Part shown: positions 24,584 through 33,290 of the stretch, piece after piece
How positions within the stretch are numbered: the first letter of the stretch is position 1
Layout: each line of letters starts with the position of its first letter
Source: CAYFFZ01 sp049976505
GTDB lineage: Archaea > Thermoproteota > Nitrososphaeria > Conexivisphaerales > UBA164
Length of the DNA: 64,000 nucleotides
Assembly: GCA_049976505.1 (NCBI GenBank)
Contig: JBMFIC010000002.1
Coordinates: 86,634-150,633 of the forward strand
Reading direction: 5' to 3'
Made by a program: the position numbers and the translations under genes
The notes under the pieces: model-generated
Database searches by the model: none
The model's input: only the letters and a program-made list of their open reading frames with translations
Told to the model about the DNA's origin: nothing

Positions 24584-25239
24584 TCTCCTGGCTTCGGTAT
24601 GATTACCTCTGTGAGCGGCCTAAGCCTCTTGACGCGCTCTGCAAAATATGAAGGATCCTGTCTGATAACGTCAAAGGTGTTGTAATGCATCGGGGCTGCA
24701 TATCTAGGGCCTATCAGCTGGACCGCAATGGCCGCCTGATCCGCGTTCATGGTGAAGAACCCGCCAATTGGAAGAAGGGCAAGATCGGGCGAGTAAACCT
24801 CGCCTATCAGCTTCATGTCTCCAAACAGGCCAGTGTCTCCAGCATGATAGATCTTGAATCCTCCTAGGTCAACCACCGCCCCCGTAGGTGATCCATGCGT
24901 TGAGCTGTGAAAGGCAGGGGTCAGATATACCTTGATGTCGTTCTTCAGGACAGCCGGGCCTCCTATGTTCATCCCAATTGCGTTCCCTCCCTTCTCCTGT
25001 ATGAAGTTTGCCAGCTCATATACGGCTATTACTGGCGCACCAGTTCTCTTTGATATTTCGATTGCCTCCCCAAGGTGATCATCGTGATCGTGGGTGACCA
25101 CAATATAATCGGGCCTCATCTCCTCGGGCCTTGCTGGGGACAAGGGATTCGTAAGCCACGGATCAATCAGGATCTCCGTGGACTCATGCTTGAGCTGAAA
25201 TGCTGCATGACCAAGCCAGCGTATGCTTACTGGGCTCAT
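24565..25239 (-). CDS. Metal-dependent hydrolase of the metallo-beta-lactamase fold (UPF0173)
   Basis: 224 residues. The zinc-binding motif is THDHDDH at about residues 49-55 (H50, H52, D53, H55), followed by the FHSSTHG and HAGDTGLFGDM blocks and APMHYNTFD near the C-terminus. This is the UPF0173/YtkL-type family, close to the RNase Z/UlaG group. The natural substrate is unknown. ATG 25239 lies about 36 bp downstream of the previous stop, with the promoter region AT-rich. Co-transcribed with alaX by overlap. Confidence 0.88.
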   Translation of the reverse strand: MSPVSIRWLGHAAFQLKHESTEILIDPWLTNPLSPARPEEMRPDYIVVTHDHDDHLGEAIEISKRTGAPVIAVYELANFIQEKGGNAIGMNIGGPAVLKNDIKVYLTPAFHSSTHGSPTGAVVDLGGFKIYHAGDTGLFGDMKLIGEVYSPDLALLPIGGFFTMNADQAAIAVQLIGPRYAAPMHYNTFDVIRQDPSYFAERVKRLRPLTEVIIPKPGEWIELK

Positions 25240-25275
25240 AACATTACTTCCAGCTCTGTTTTAAAAATGTATTCT

Positions 25276-25848
25276 CTAAAACTGCCCGAATCGCGGATCT
25301 GATTTGATGTTTCTGCTCTTTATGTTTGGATACAGAGTGTCAAGCCTCACAACTCTTATGTTGAGACTTCTTTTCCTTGATTCATCTTCAAGCCACCTCT
25401 CGTCATGAACCTGATCGTATCCAAGCGCTATTATGTCAGGCCTTACCCTTTCAACGGTTTTCATCAGGTCGGATTCATCACCAAGTATAGCAGCGTCAAC
25501 ATATCTGATGGCGCTCACGAGCTCTCTGCGAAGGCTCTCGTTATGTATGGGCTGAATTCCCTTAAACCTCAGAACGTTGACGTCTCTTGCAACTACCACA
25601 ACCAAAACGTCCCCCAGCTCCCTGGCCTTCCTAAGGAAGTAAACGTGACCTGGGTGAATAATATCAAAGACTCCACCGGCCATCACTACGGTTATTCTTC
25701 TTCTTCCACTATCGGTTAACCTGTTTCTGCTGTCTATGTAGCCCTTTGAGCTTAGTAGCTTGACGATATCGGCATCAAGCGGTTCTCCAAGAAGCTCAGA
25801 AACATACGCCTTTCCTAAAGCCTCCTTAACCGCTTTATCTGTTATCAA
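25276..25848 (-). CDS. RibL-type FAD synthetase / cytidylyltransferase-like nucleotidyltransferase with N-terminal helical extension
   Basis: 190 residues. The first ~50 residues look like a small winged helix (KLLSSKGYIDSRNRLTDSGRR). From residue 53 the HIGH-type nucleotidyltransferase begins: VVMAGGVFDIIHPGHVYF with H65 and H68. The end carries a YPNIKSRNIK segment in the position of the ISSTxIR motif. In archaea such enzymes include RibL, which adenylates FMN to FAD. The exact substrate cannot be read from sequence. Its first codons overlap the rpl15e stop by 14 bp, so it belongs to the serA-rpl15e operon. Confidence 0.75.
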   Translation of the reverse strand: MITDKAVKEALGKAYVSELLGEPLDADIVKLLSSKGYIDSRNRLTDSGRRRITVVMAGGVFDIIHPGHVYFLRKARELGDVLVVVVARDVNVLRFKGIQPIHNESLRRELVSAIRYVDAAILGDESDLMKTVERVRPDIIALGYDQVHDERWLEDESRKRSLNIRVVRLDTLYPNIKSRNIKSDPRFGQF

Positions 25849-26266
25849 TTTTTACTATCTGAGGATCGATGAACACAGCCTCGTACCACACGTACTTGCC
25901 ATCCTCTCCCAGGTAGTAGATTCCGAGAGGCTTAAGGTTCACGAACACCTTTTTAGCCCTTTCAAGTGCTATCTGTTCCTTTGACTTCTGACCTGAGATT
26001 AGCTTGGAGCCCAGGTGCTTCTGCCTTCTTCCAGATCTAGGCCTCTGTATCTTCATGCCTCCTTTGCTGACCCTTATCCTTACGACCACGTATCCTGGCT
26101 TCTCCTTATACCCAAGGGCCCTTGCTCTATCGAGCCTGGTCGGCTTCTCCACCCTTACGATTCTGGGCTCGCTCCTCCATTTTACAAGGTACGCCTTGTA
26201 CTCCTCTGGCTTCTCCTTGTAGTATTTCTGCCACGTTTCATTTATGTAATCATACATGTTCTTCAT
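25835..26266 (-). CDS. rpl15e: 50S ribosomal protein L15e
   Basis: 143 residues, highly basic. Conserved features are the N-terminal MYDYINETWQK helix, the RLDRARALGYK and GYVVVRIRVSKGG segments and the RPRSGRRQKHLG loop. This large-subunit protein is shared by archaea and eukaryotes; the archaeal form is typically 190-200 residues, so this one is short at the C-terminal end. It overlaps serA upstream by 4 bp (ATGA) and the nucleotidyltransferase downstream by 14 bp, indicating translational coupling. Confidence 0.9.
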   Translation of the reverse strand: MKNMYDYINETWQKYYKEKPEEYKAYLVKWRSEPRIVRVEKPTRLDRARALGYKEKPGYVVVRIRVSKGGMKIQRPRSGRRQKHLGSKLISGQKSKEQIALERAKKVFVNLKPLGIYYLGEDGKYVWYEAVFIDPQIVKIDNR

Positions 26267-27177
26267 TGCTTAAGCGCCTCTATCAATCTCGAAACGGTCA
26301 GGGTGGCGGCCAGCCTCTGTGCCTCAGCCGTTTCTCCTCCTATATGCGGAGTAAGAATTACGTTATCAAGGCTTAGAAGCTCCTTGTTTGTAGGCGGCTC
26401 CACTTCAAACACGTCGAGAGCGGCTCCAGCTATCATTTTGTTCTTTAACGCGTATACTAGATCGTCCTCTTTTATAACGTTGCCTCTAGAAGTGTTGATG
26501 ATGAAAGCTGTAGGCTTCATGATCTTCAGCTTATTAATGTCTATGAGGTGATAGGTCTGCGGTCCGCCGGGAACATGGAGCGTAACGAAGTCCGAGCTCC
26601 TCAGCAGCTCGTCCAGCGATACCTGTCTTGCGTTGAACTCCTTAAGCGTCTTCTCATCAACGGTTATAACGTCATAGACGAGGACCTTCATTCCCAGGGC
26701 GTTTGCCACCTTGGCAACTCCCCTTCCTATCCTTCCAAAACCTACAATGCCAAGGGTCTTGCCGTACAGCTCATGGCCGAGGAACTCCGTTTTCAGCCAC
26801 TTTCCCTCCTTCATCGTCTTATCGGCCCTGCACATGAACCTGCTGAGAGCAACCATGAAGCCCGTAACCAGCTCCACAACTGACTGGGTCAGAGACTCTG
26901 GCGCGTTCACCACCTTGATGCCCCTTTCCTTTGCAGCCTCAAGGTCTATGTTATCGAGGCCAACTCCTGCCCTGCCTATTGCCTTCAGGTTCTTGCCCGC
27001 TTCTATTATTTCTCTTGTAACCTTGGTCCTGCTCCTCACGAGCAGCGCATCATAGTCCTTTACCACGGATTTGAGTTCCTGATAGGTTATGGTAGGCCTG
27101 TAATCAACTTCAAATCCGCTGTCCTTAAGCATCTTTATGCCCTCTTCATCAATTGGATCACATACCAGCACCTTCAA
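26263..27177 (-). CDS. serA: D-3-phosphoglycerate dehydrogenase or related D-2-hydroxyacid dehydrogenase
   Basis: 304 residues. The NAD-binding GFGRIGRGVAKVANALG lies near residues 143-159, followed by NTSRGNVI (Arg), ALDVFEVEP (Glu) and LTPHIGGET (His) that complete the catalytic triad. No C-terminal ACT domain is present, as in many archaeal SerA. The likely job is oxidation of 3-phosphoglycerate to phosphohydroxypyruvate, the first step of serine synthesis; glyoxylate or other hydroxyacids are alternatives. First gene of the serA-rpl15e-ribL-like operon. Solitary element B begins about 70 bp upstream. Confidence 0.9.
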   Translation of the reverse strand: MKVLVCDPIDEEGIKMLKDSGFEVDYRPTITYQELKSVVKDYDALLVRSRTKVTREIIEAGKNLKAIGRAGVGLDNIDLEAAKERGIKVVNAPESLTQSVVELVTGFMVALSRFMCRADKTMKEGKWLKTEFLGHELYGKTLGIVGFGRIGRGVAKVANALGMKVLVYDVITVDEKTLKEFNARQVSLDELLRSSDFVTLHVPGGPQTYHLIDINKLKIMKPTAFIINTSRGNVIKEDDLVYALKNKMIAGAALDVFEVEPPTNKELLSLDNVILTPHIGGETAEAQRLAATLTVSRLIEALKQ

Positions 27178-27243
27178 GCGCCATCACTGTAAACCATGTT
27201 TTTGAGGAAATATAAGCGTATCTTTTTAACTGATCGTTCAAGG

Positions 27244-27401
27244 TGACCTCCTCCTCGCCCTGAAGGGCGAGGGTTCCCAAGGTCTCGGTGTTACTCCCTT
27301 TCAGCGGTAGCTGCTGAGGCATCAAATGCCGGGCGCGTTTTAAGTTTTTACCGTTTTCATCTCTGCCGTTAACGGCGAAGCTTTCAGCTTCTGTAAAAAG
27401 C
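27244..27401 (-). ncRNA. Solitary TnpB-right-end-like element B (candidate guide RNA scaffold)
   Basis: On the minus strand the same ordered blocks as element C are present: GCTTTTTACAGAAGCTGAAA, GCTTCGCCGTTAACGGC, GATGAAAACGGTAAAAACTT, CAGCAGCTACCGCTGAAAGG, a decayed CCGAGACCTTGGG stem, the CCCTCGCCCTTCAGGGCGAGG hairpin (written here in part as CGCCCTTCAGGGCG) and terminal GGAGGTCA. The final G of the other copies is C here. There is no transposase. The flank after the terminus runs towards serA (about 65 bp before its start). It is close to element C, so these two are probably younger copies than A. Confidence 0.5.
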
Positions 27402-27426
27402 AGGACGGGCACGTAGGGAATAACAG

Positions 27427-27708
27427 CTATATGTTCGAAATCCTGTACAGCGCGTCAAGAACTCCTTTATTGCATAGGACACCTAGATCCTGGAGCTCCA
27501 GACACCACTCGTTTATGAGGAGTTTGGATGCAGAGCCATAAATTTCATCTATTGCCTTTAAGAGCTTCTCCGGATCGTCAAGATAGTTCTCCTTCGTTAT
27601 GCCGAAGAAGTGCTCAAGGTGCCACAGTACCACCTGAAGAACGATGTCGCTACCATATCTCCTTATCACGTTGAGGAGGAGCTCCCAGGCCTCAGCTTTT
27701 AAATCCAT
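27427..27708 (-). CDS. Small helical protein of the WHLEH pair (copy 2), function unknown
   Basis: 93 residues, predicted almost all helix. It is a paralogue of the next gene upstream: both share a WHLEH core (here VVLWHLEHFFGIT near residues 25-37), a following D/NxPExL segment and an YGSA/YGSF turn near residue 58. The family resembles small archaeal output-type domains (NitrOD5/DUF3227-like), though I cannot confirm this without a search. It follows the KaiC/GvpD-like ATPase and copy 1 on the same strand (57-bp gap), so it may bind or report on the ATPase. This copy has lost the conserved C-terminal helix sequence of copy 1. Confidence 0.65.
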   Translation of the reverse strand: MDLKAEAWELLLNVIRRYGSDIVLQVVLWHLEHFFGITKENYLDDPEKLLKAIDEIYGSASKLLINEWCLELQDLGVLCNKGVLDALYRISNI

Positions 27709-27765
27709 TTATGTAATTATACCTGGCCCCCCTATTTAAGATGAGCTGTCCAGAACTTCAAAGCT

Positions 27766-28056
27766 CTAGCCTTTCTGAGGCTCCCTGAGCTTCCTTAGCA
27801 TGTCCTCAAGCGTTCTTTCAGGTGGTATTCCATAGGTCCTGGAGATAACATCAATTATGTGCCTCTCTATCATGGGCTCAAAGCTTCCGTACACATCCTT
27901 AAGAAAGCTCACGAACTCGTCTGGCCTGTTTATTATGTCCTCAAGCGTCATCTTCCTGGTGTGCTCCAGATGCCATGTAATTGCCTTAACTACCGTCTCT
28001 CCGCCAAAGTCTGCGAGCGCGTCCCTTATGACCTTGGCAAGGCCACTCCTCTTCAT
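27766..28056 (-). CDS. Small helical protein of the WHLEH pair (copy 1), function unknown
   Basis: 96 residues, helical. The AITWHLEHTRKMTLEDI core (about residues 25-41) is followed by a PDEFVSFLKDVYGSFEP segment shared with copy 2. Its start codon is 1 bp from the stop of the KaiC/GvpD-like ATPase, so the two proteins are almost certainly made together. A signalling or adaptor role for the ATPase is a reasonable inference. No enzymatic motif, signal peptide or membrane segment is visible. Confidence 0.7.
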   Translation of the reverse strand: MKRSGLAKVIRDALADFGGETVVKAITWHLEHTRKMTLEDIINRPDEFVSFLKDVYGSFEPMIERHIIDVISRTYGIPPERTLEDMLRKLREPQKG

Positions 28057-28057
28057 T

Positions 28058-29314
28058 TTATCTCACCGGCGTAAAAGAGAGCTCGCCTTTGCTCATGTCT
28101 ATATTAACGCTGTAAAGCTCTCCCGGCGGCTTAATGCTCCTCCAGAACAGGTAGCCGTTCTTCAGGATAAGAGCCCTCTTGGCCCCTATGTACTTGGAGC
28201 CAACCCTTATCGACCTGTAGGAGCTGTACCCATAGTAGAAGCTTATCCTCCTCTGCTCAATGTTAAGCTTGAGTAGCTTCCTCAGGAGGTTCTCAAAGCC
28301 AACAGGGTCCCGGAGCGCAAGCTCCTCCAGGGATGATAGATTTAGAATGAGAACCTCCGGCTCGAGCTGCAGGATCTTCTGCAGATAGCTGTAAACGGCG
28401 TTTAGATCATATCTCATGCTCTCCAGGTTTATCGTGCGAACGCCTACGTAATCCGATGCGGTACCGAGCAGCATTCTCAGCTCATTTTCTATGATCTTGG
28501 GATCCTCATCGGGTCCCAAAAAGAACGTAGCCTTGTATCCTGAAAGCACGAAGTCCGAGGCCAGGAGCTCCCAGAAGTACCTGGTGAATGTTTGTGGGAC
28601 GGAGTCGTCTATATCATAAAGCACGTTAAAGCCGTAAACCCTTTCGGAGATCATCTCGGCCTCAGGCGGTCTCCTTATGAGCTGTGCCCTACCTATCTTT
28701 TCCGCTTCTACCCCTCTGATCTTCGGGAAAAAGGATAGTCCGTTATGAATTGTGAAGTACAGAATTGGCTCCTCTATTGGGTGGTCCCTGTCCTTAAGGA
28801 TGGACGCCTTTCTGACGCGGCCATCAAGCACCTCGTCATAGGACAGATCTATTATTGCGTCTGCAACAAATGATATGTCTATAGGGGGAGGAAGCGCTTC
28901 GCCTTCTGTTATGAGTATGAGCGTGCCGTCCTTTCCCTTTGCAGCCGTGTAAAGAAGCTGAAGAAAGGACCTAACTGAACCTGTGTCGCTTATCCCATAA
29001 AACATCGAATTCATTGAATCCACAACCACGCATTTTCCCCTAGCTAGGGAATCCATGATGATGCTGTAGGCGTGCGACGGCTCCCCGCTCATCATGCTGA
29101 GAATCTCGACATCTCCCTTGAAGCCTTTCTCGATCAGCCTGAACTTCTTCATTATCGACATTTCGGGCTCCGTATATGTGAGATAGGTGCATCCGCCCTT
29201 CCTTATACATCCAAGAACCGCAAGCGTGGTCTTGCCCGTGCCTGGTCCTCCTCTTATTGCTACAACGTAACCGTTCTCGGTAAGAATGTCTCCGATCCCC
29301 CTCGTACCACTCAT
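28058..29314 (-). CDS. KaiC/RadA-superfamily ATPase (GvpD-like), paralogue 1
   Basis: 418 residues. A RecA-fold ATPase domain occupies about 1-200: Walker A GGPGTGKTT at 22-30, Walker B CVVVDSMNSM at 95-104 and a KaiC-like motif KASILKDRDHPIEEP near 180-194. The second half (about 210-418) is a domain I do not recognise, shared with paralogue 2 at 32-33 kb; both end in a SxKPPGxxYxxxxDxxK pattern. KaiC-like ATPases in archaea are thought to act in signalling. Overall pairwise similarity is modest, so the duplication is old. It leads an operon with the two WHLEH proteins and is separated from cysS by 116 bp of AT-rich sequence holding its promoter. Confidence 0.75.
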   Translation of the reverse strand: MSGTRGIGDILTENGYVVAIRGGPGTGKTTLAVLGCIRKGGCTYLTYTEPEMSIMKKFRLIEKGFKGDVEILSMMSGEPSHAYSIIMDSLARGKCVVVDSMNSMFYGISDTGSVRSFLQLLYTAAKGKDGTLILITEGEALPPPIDISFVADAIIDLSYDEVLDGRVRKASILKDRDHPIEEPILYFTIHNGLSFFPKIRGVEAEKIGRAQLIRRPPEAEMISERVYGFNVLYDIDDSVPQTFTRYFWELLASDFVLSGYKATFFLGPDEDPKIIENELRMLLGTASDYVGVRTINLESMRYDLNAVYSYLQKILQLEPEVLILNLSSLEELALRDPVGFENLLRKLLKLNIEQRRISFYYGYSSYRSIRVGSKYIGAKRALILKNGYLFWRSIKPPGELYSVNIDMSKGELSFTPVR

Positions 29315-29430
29315 TAATAATTTTATTTACTGAAGGTTATATAAGTTTTAAAAATTTAAAATTAACACCGCGTGATGTTAACTAAAATCTGTTATTAAAG
29401 AGGATAATATGCAAAAATTTTGCATAAAAT

Positions 29431-30816
29431 TTAAAGAATTTCCGCCTTGCGCCAAAAAGTTCCGTAGGCCGTATCGATAAGCTTGATCTTTCTTTCGTTC
29501 AGCTTTTTCCTTATTTCGTCCGCTTCGTTAAACTTCTTTTCAGCCCTGAGCTGGTTTCTCCTGCTAATGAGGCTCTCGATCTCATGGATCTCCTCCTCCG
29601 AAACGTCCGGAAGCCTGAAGCCAAAGACCTCAAACACTTCCCAGAAGACCCCCAGCTCCCTCGCAGTAGATTCGTTTAGTCTGTAGGCGCTCCAGAGCGA
29701 ATTTATCCTCCTTGAAGCCCTGATGAGCCTGGCCAGAGCTGCTGGCGTATTTAGATCGTTCCTCAGGTCCTCGAAGGCCTGCTCAATATCCCTGCGTACT
29801 TCGCTGACGTCAGCAGACGAGGAGACAGGGAACGTCTGCCTCAGGCTGTAAGCTGCATCCTCGATTATCTTCCAGCTTTCAACAGCCTCCCTGAGCTTTT
29901 CCTCACTGAACTCTAGCTGGGATCTGTAGTGCGAGCTCAGGGCGAGAACCCTCAGGGTGTTAGGGCCGTACTGCTTCACGAAGTCCCTTATGTATATAAC
30001 GTTGTGCAGGCTCTTGCTCATCTTCTCCTTGCCGAACTTCACAAGGCCCACATGCGCCCATATTTTGGCAAGAGGCTTGCCTGTAAGGGACTCGCTCTGA
30101 GCTATCTCGTTTTCATGATGAGGAAATATCAGATCCTCGCCACCGCCGTGTATCTCGATGGTGTCCCCTAGGTTCTTCCTTATCATCGTGGAGCACTCTA
30201 TGTGCCAGCCTGGCCTGCCCCTGCCCAGCTCAGTTTCAAAATACGGCTCATCCTCATGGAACTTCCAGAGGGCGAAGTCCAAGGGACTTCTCTTGTTCTC
30301 ATTCACCTCAACCCTGGCGCCTGCAATAAGCTCCTCCTTTCTTATCTTTGAAAGCTTGCCGTACTCCTTAAAGGACGAGACGTCAAAGTACACGCCGTCT
30401 GAAGTCACGTACGCGTGACCGCTTTTTATAAGGCCCTTTATGAAATCTATCATTTCAGGTACATGCTCGGTTGCCCTGGGATAGACGTCAGCAGGAAGGA
30501 GGTTCAGGCTTTTTGAGTCCTCAAGGTAGGCCCCAATGAACTTCTCAGAGACCTCCCTGAAGCTAACCCCAAGCTCCCTGGCCCTGTTTATTATCTTATC
30601 ATCTATGTCGGTAAAGTTCTGCACGTACCTGACCCTGAAGCCCTCCCTCATAAGGAGCCGCCTCAGCACGTCAAAAACTATGAAGACCCTGGCGTGCCCG
30701 ATGTGGCTGTAATCGTAAACGGTTACGCCGCACACGTAGATCTTAACCTCCGGGGTTTCACTCACGTTGAGCTCCACCAGCTGTCTCGAAAGCGTATCGG
30801 TTAGCCTAACGCTCAT
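29431..30816 (-). CDS. cysS: Cysteinyl-tRNA synthetase
   Basis: 461 residues, class I synthetase. The HIGH motif reads YDYSHIGHARVF near residue 34 and the KMSKS motif is GKEKMSKSLHN near 262-272. The zinc ligands are an early Cys (YVCGVTVYDY), the Cys of WHIECSTM, and HGGGEDLIFPHHENE. The C-terminal anticodon-binding helical domain is complete. It attaches cysteine to tRNA-Cys; presence of CysRS means the SepRS/SepCysS route is not needed. It lies 45 bp after the MFS gene on the same strand, in a group with paralogue 2 ATPase. Confidence 0.95.
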   Translation of the reverse strand: MSVRLTDTLSRQLVELNVSETPEVKIYVCGVTVYDYSHIGHARVFIVFDVLRRLLMREGFRVRYVQNFTDIDDKIINRARELGVSFREVSEKFIGAYLEDSKSLNLLPADVYPRATEHVPEMIDFIKGLIKSGHAYVTSDGVYFDVSSFKEYGKLSKIRKEELIAGARVEVNENKRSPLDFALWKFHEDEPYFETELGRGRPGWHIECSTMIRKNLGDTIEIHGGGEDLIFPHHENEIAQSESLTGKPLAKIWAHVGLVKFGKEKMSKSLHNVIYIRDFVKQYGPNTLRVLALSSHYRSQLEFSEEKLREAVESWKIIEDAAYSLRQTFPVSSSADVSEVRRDIEQAFEDLRNDLNTPAALARLIRASRRINSLWSAYRLNESTARELGVFWEVFEVFGFRLPDVSEEEIHEIESLISRRNQLRAEKKFNEADEIRKKLNERKIKLIDTAYGTFWRKAEIL

Positions 30817-30861
30817 TTATCGCGCACAAAATGAAGAAGAAAAAGCACATTAAAACGCTTT

Positions 30862-31968
30862 CTATGGGCCGGATGCGCCATTTTTCAACAGTAAAAAGCC
30901 CTCAAGCGCTGACCACAGAGCAAGAATGGACAGGGCAGTAGCAAAAGCAAAGAGCCAGATGTACCTGGCCCCTAGAATTGAAAACAGCCCACCTAAGAGG
31001 GGAGCTACGGTGTATCCGGCACCTATGCTTGACTCAAAAATTCCGGTCCTGAACCCAAGGCCTTCGATTTCAGTTAAAGTGATCCTGTACAGAACAAAAT
31101 AATATATGAGGCCAATCCCGAAGAAGATAAAGGAGAGGGCCATTATATGAACGAAAGGAGATCTTGACAGAAAGATCAGAAAGTAAAAAAGCTGAAGCGA
31201 AATTCCAGCGGTGATGCTGATTTTAGGCTCATGCCTTAAGAGAGGAGATATAAAGAACGCAAGAATGACGAAGAAGCTGGAAACTGAAAGTATCGCTCCA
31301 GCCCACTTAAGGGAGAAAATACTAGCTGCGTATGCAGGATAAAAGGCGTATATTATGGAGGCGCTAAATCCATACACGAAAATAGGAAGCGCGATCTCCT
31401 TCCCAGCGCTTATCCTTATGCTTTTTCCGGCCTTCTCCTTAGCCTCAAACTGCATGGCTGAGAGCGCTGCAAAGAATGAAAATGCCACGGAAGCCATGAA
31501 AGGAACTGAGATGTACAGCATCAGATATGAGGCCGCCACGGACGCAATAGAGGATGCAATTGCCCATCCTATCGTGTAAACCGCTGTGGAGCTCCTCGTG
31601 TCCTTGAAGAACCTCAGAAGCGCCTCGATGGATGGCCATACCAGAGCCATGGACAGAGCCTCCGCAGCCCTAATTGCGATAAAAGCTGATGGCAGATTCA
31701 TGAAAATGTAAAGACTGACCACAGCACCGTAGAGAAACATTCCAACAGCTATAGATCTGCTGTAGCCCATCCTCTCTGAAAGCTTTCCGAAGTACGCTGC
31801 GGCAAAAACGTAGGCAAGACCGTAGGAGAACCCGATCAGCCCCAGAATCAAGTCAGAGGCGCCGAGCCTCTGGGCATAAATTGGCACCACAAACCTGACC
31901 ATGGAAAGGGGAAGCTGAGCGAAAAATGACATGATGAACAGCTGCGCTGTTCTTCTGGCCTCCTCCAA
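30862..31968 (-). CDS. MFS transporter
   Basis: 368 residues with about 11-12 predicted membrane segments. The loop after helix 2 reads GKLSERMGYSRS, a version of MFS motif A (G..SDR.GRR). It is a polytopic cytoplasmic-membrane protein; the substrate is not deducible. Its start lies 4 bp after the stop of the paralogue-2 ATPase gene, so the pair is translationally linked, and cysS follows. Length is slightly short for the family, with a short C-terminal tail. Confidence 0.8.
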   Translation of the reverse strand: MEEARRTAQLFIMSFFAQLPLSMVRFVVPIYAQRLGASDLILGLIGFSYGLAYVFAAAYFGKLSERMGYSRSIAVGMFLYGAVVSLYIFMNLPSAFIAIRAAEALSMALVWPSIEALLRFFKDTRSSTAVYTIGWAIASSIASVAASYLMLYISVPFMASVAFSFFAALSAMQFEAKEKAGKSIRISAGKEIALPIFVYGFSASIIYAFYPAYAASIFSLKWAGAILSVSSFFVILAFFISPLLRHEPKISITAGISLQLFYFLIFLSRSPFVHIMALSFIFFGIGLIYYFVLYRITLTEIEGLGFRTGIFESSIGAGYTVAPLLGGLFSILGARYIWLFAFATALSILALWSALEGFLLLKNGASGP

Positions 31969-31972
31969 GAGG

Positions 31973-33199
31973 TTACACCATAAGGAAGTTCCTTAGTGAA
32001 GATTTAGCAAAATCGACCTCAATGGCGTAGGCGTTTCCTGGAGGCTTCAGGGAGACCCAGACCAGCGTACCGTTGTAATCCGTAAGGGCCTTTACGGCAT
32101 CAGCGTATTTTTCCTGAACACGTGTGGAGGCAAAACTTTCATAGCTGAAGATCAGCCTTGTGTAGTTGTACCTGAGCAGCAGCTCGATCTTCTGCTGGGC
32201 AAACAGGTTGTACTGAGCTGGCTCAAGAAGCACGAAGGACTCATCCGGCAGAGTGTCAACTATTAGAACTCCTCTGCTGCCTAGCCCCCTGATAGCTGAC
32301 TCAAGGGATCTGAGATATTGAACCCCGTCATCGTGGGTCTTCAGGTAGGGCTTCCTCGTAATAGCTGGCGAGGCCATCCCGCCCGTCAGCTTATTATAAA
32401 GCTTTTTAATCTCTTCAGGATCTTCATCTGGCGAAGCCTCCAGCATTACCTTTTTACCCAGCATTGAATAATAGGACGCAAAGAAAACCTTCATCAATTT
32501 AACCAGCTGCCTGTGAACAGTTCTGGACACCAGCACGAGGATGTTTGACTCGCTCAGGTACGGGTAGGGCGAGACCGGAAAGACAACACTTCTTATGGGC
32601 TGCGGGTCCTGGGTTTTCCCTCTTAACGATCCATTGAAAATCCTGATACGCCCGTTGTTGAAGGTGTAGAGGTATGGATGCCCTGTCGTCGGGTAATTCC
32701 TGTCTTTAAGGACGCTTACCTTTCTTATCCTTCTCCCGTAGATATCCTCATATCCAAACTCCAGGATGGCGTCCGATATGTAATCGGCCTCGCTCTCCGA
32801 TCTTCCCTCGTGAATAAGCACCAGAACTCCTTTCTTCCCCTTCGACGCCCCGTAGAGAAGCTGCTGTATGGATCTCCTGCTATCCGTTGCGTCCAGCAGC
32901 GCGTTTATTGAATCTATAACTACCATCCATCCTGACTCGAGACCTGACAGCACGCTTGATATCGCTATATCCCCGCTGGATAAAATGGCGCTGAATTCGA
33001 GCTGAGCCCTCCTGCCTCCCATCTTCACGAGCTTTGATCTTATGAACTCCTCGGGCTCTGAGAACGAGATGTATTTTAACCTGCCGTAGCGCGCGCCAGC
33101 AGCCAGCGCGAACGATGTCTTCCCAGTTCCCGGCTCGCCCTTAAGCAGCACCACGTAGCCCCTGGTCTGCATTATGCTGATCGGATCCCTGAATTTCAC
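31973..33199 (-). CDS. KaiC/RadA-superfamily ATPase (GvpD-like), paralogue 2
   Basis: 408 residues with the same two-part layout as paralogue 1. Walker A is GEPGTGKTS at 21-29, Walker B WMVVIDSINAL at about 91-101, and a matching RKVSVLKDRNYPTTGHP block follows near 183. The C-terminal half ends VSLKPPGNAYAIEVDFAKS, aligning with the end of paralogue 1. It is likely cytoplasmic and may bind nucleotides as a signalling or regulatory switch, as proposed for archaeal KaiC-like proteins. It overlaps functionally with an MFS transporter 4 bp downstream. Divergent from mscS across 91 bp with AT-rich promoters on both sides. Confidence 0.75.
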   Translation of the reverse strand: MKFRDPISIMQTRGYVVLLKGEPGTGKTSFALAAGARYGRLKYISFSEPEEFIRSKLVKMGGRRAQLEFSAILSSGDIAISSVLSGLESGWMVVIDSINALLDATDSRRSIQQLLYGASKGKKGVLVLIHEGRSESEADYISDAILEFGYEDIYGRRIRKVSVLKDRNYPTTGHPYLYTFNNGRIRIFNGSLRGKTQDPQPIRSVVFPVSPYPYLSESNILVLVSRTVHRQLVKLMKVFFASYYSMLGKKVMLEASPDEDPEEIKKLYNKLTGGMASPAITRKPYLKTHDDGVQYLRSLESAIRGLGSRGVLIVDTLPDESFVLLEPAQYNLFAQQKIELLLRYNYTRLIFSYESFASTRVQEKYADAVKALTDYNGTLVWVSLKPPGNAYAIEVDFAKSSLRNFLMV

Positions 33200-33290
33200 A
33201 TAATTGTAATTTAAGTTTTTTTATTTAAATTTAAAGCGCCCTAAATCTTTTTCCTCAACCTTAAAAGCTCGCGTTAACTCCTTACATATC

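Noticed and set aside
27158..27412. 84-aa frame over element B
   Set aside because: Same IS right-end translation (QQLPLKGSNTETLGTLALQG), running into the serA start region. Explained by the repeat.
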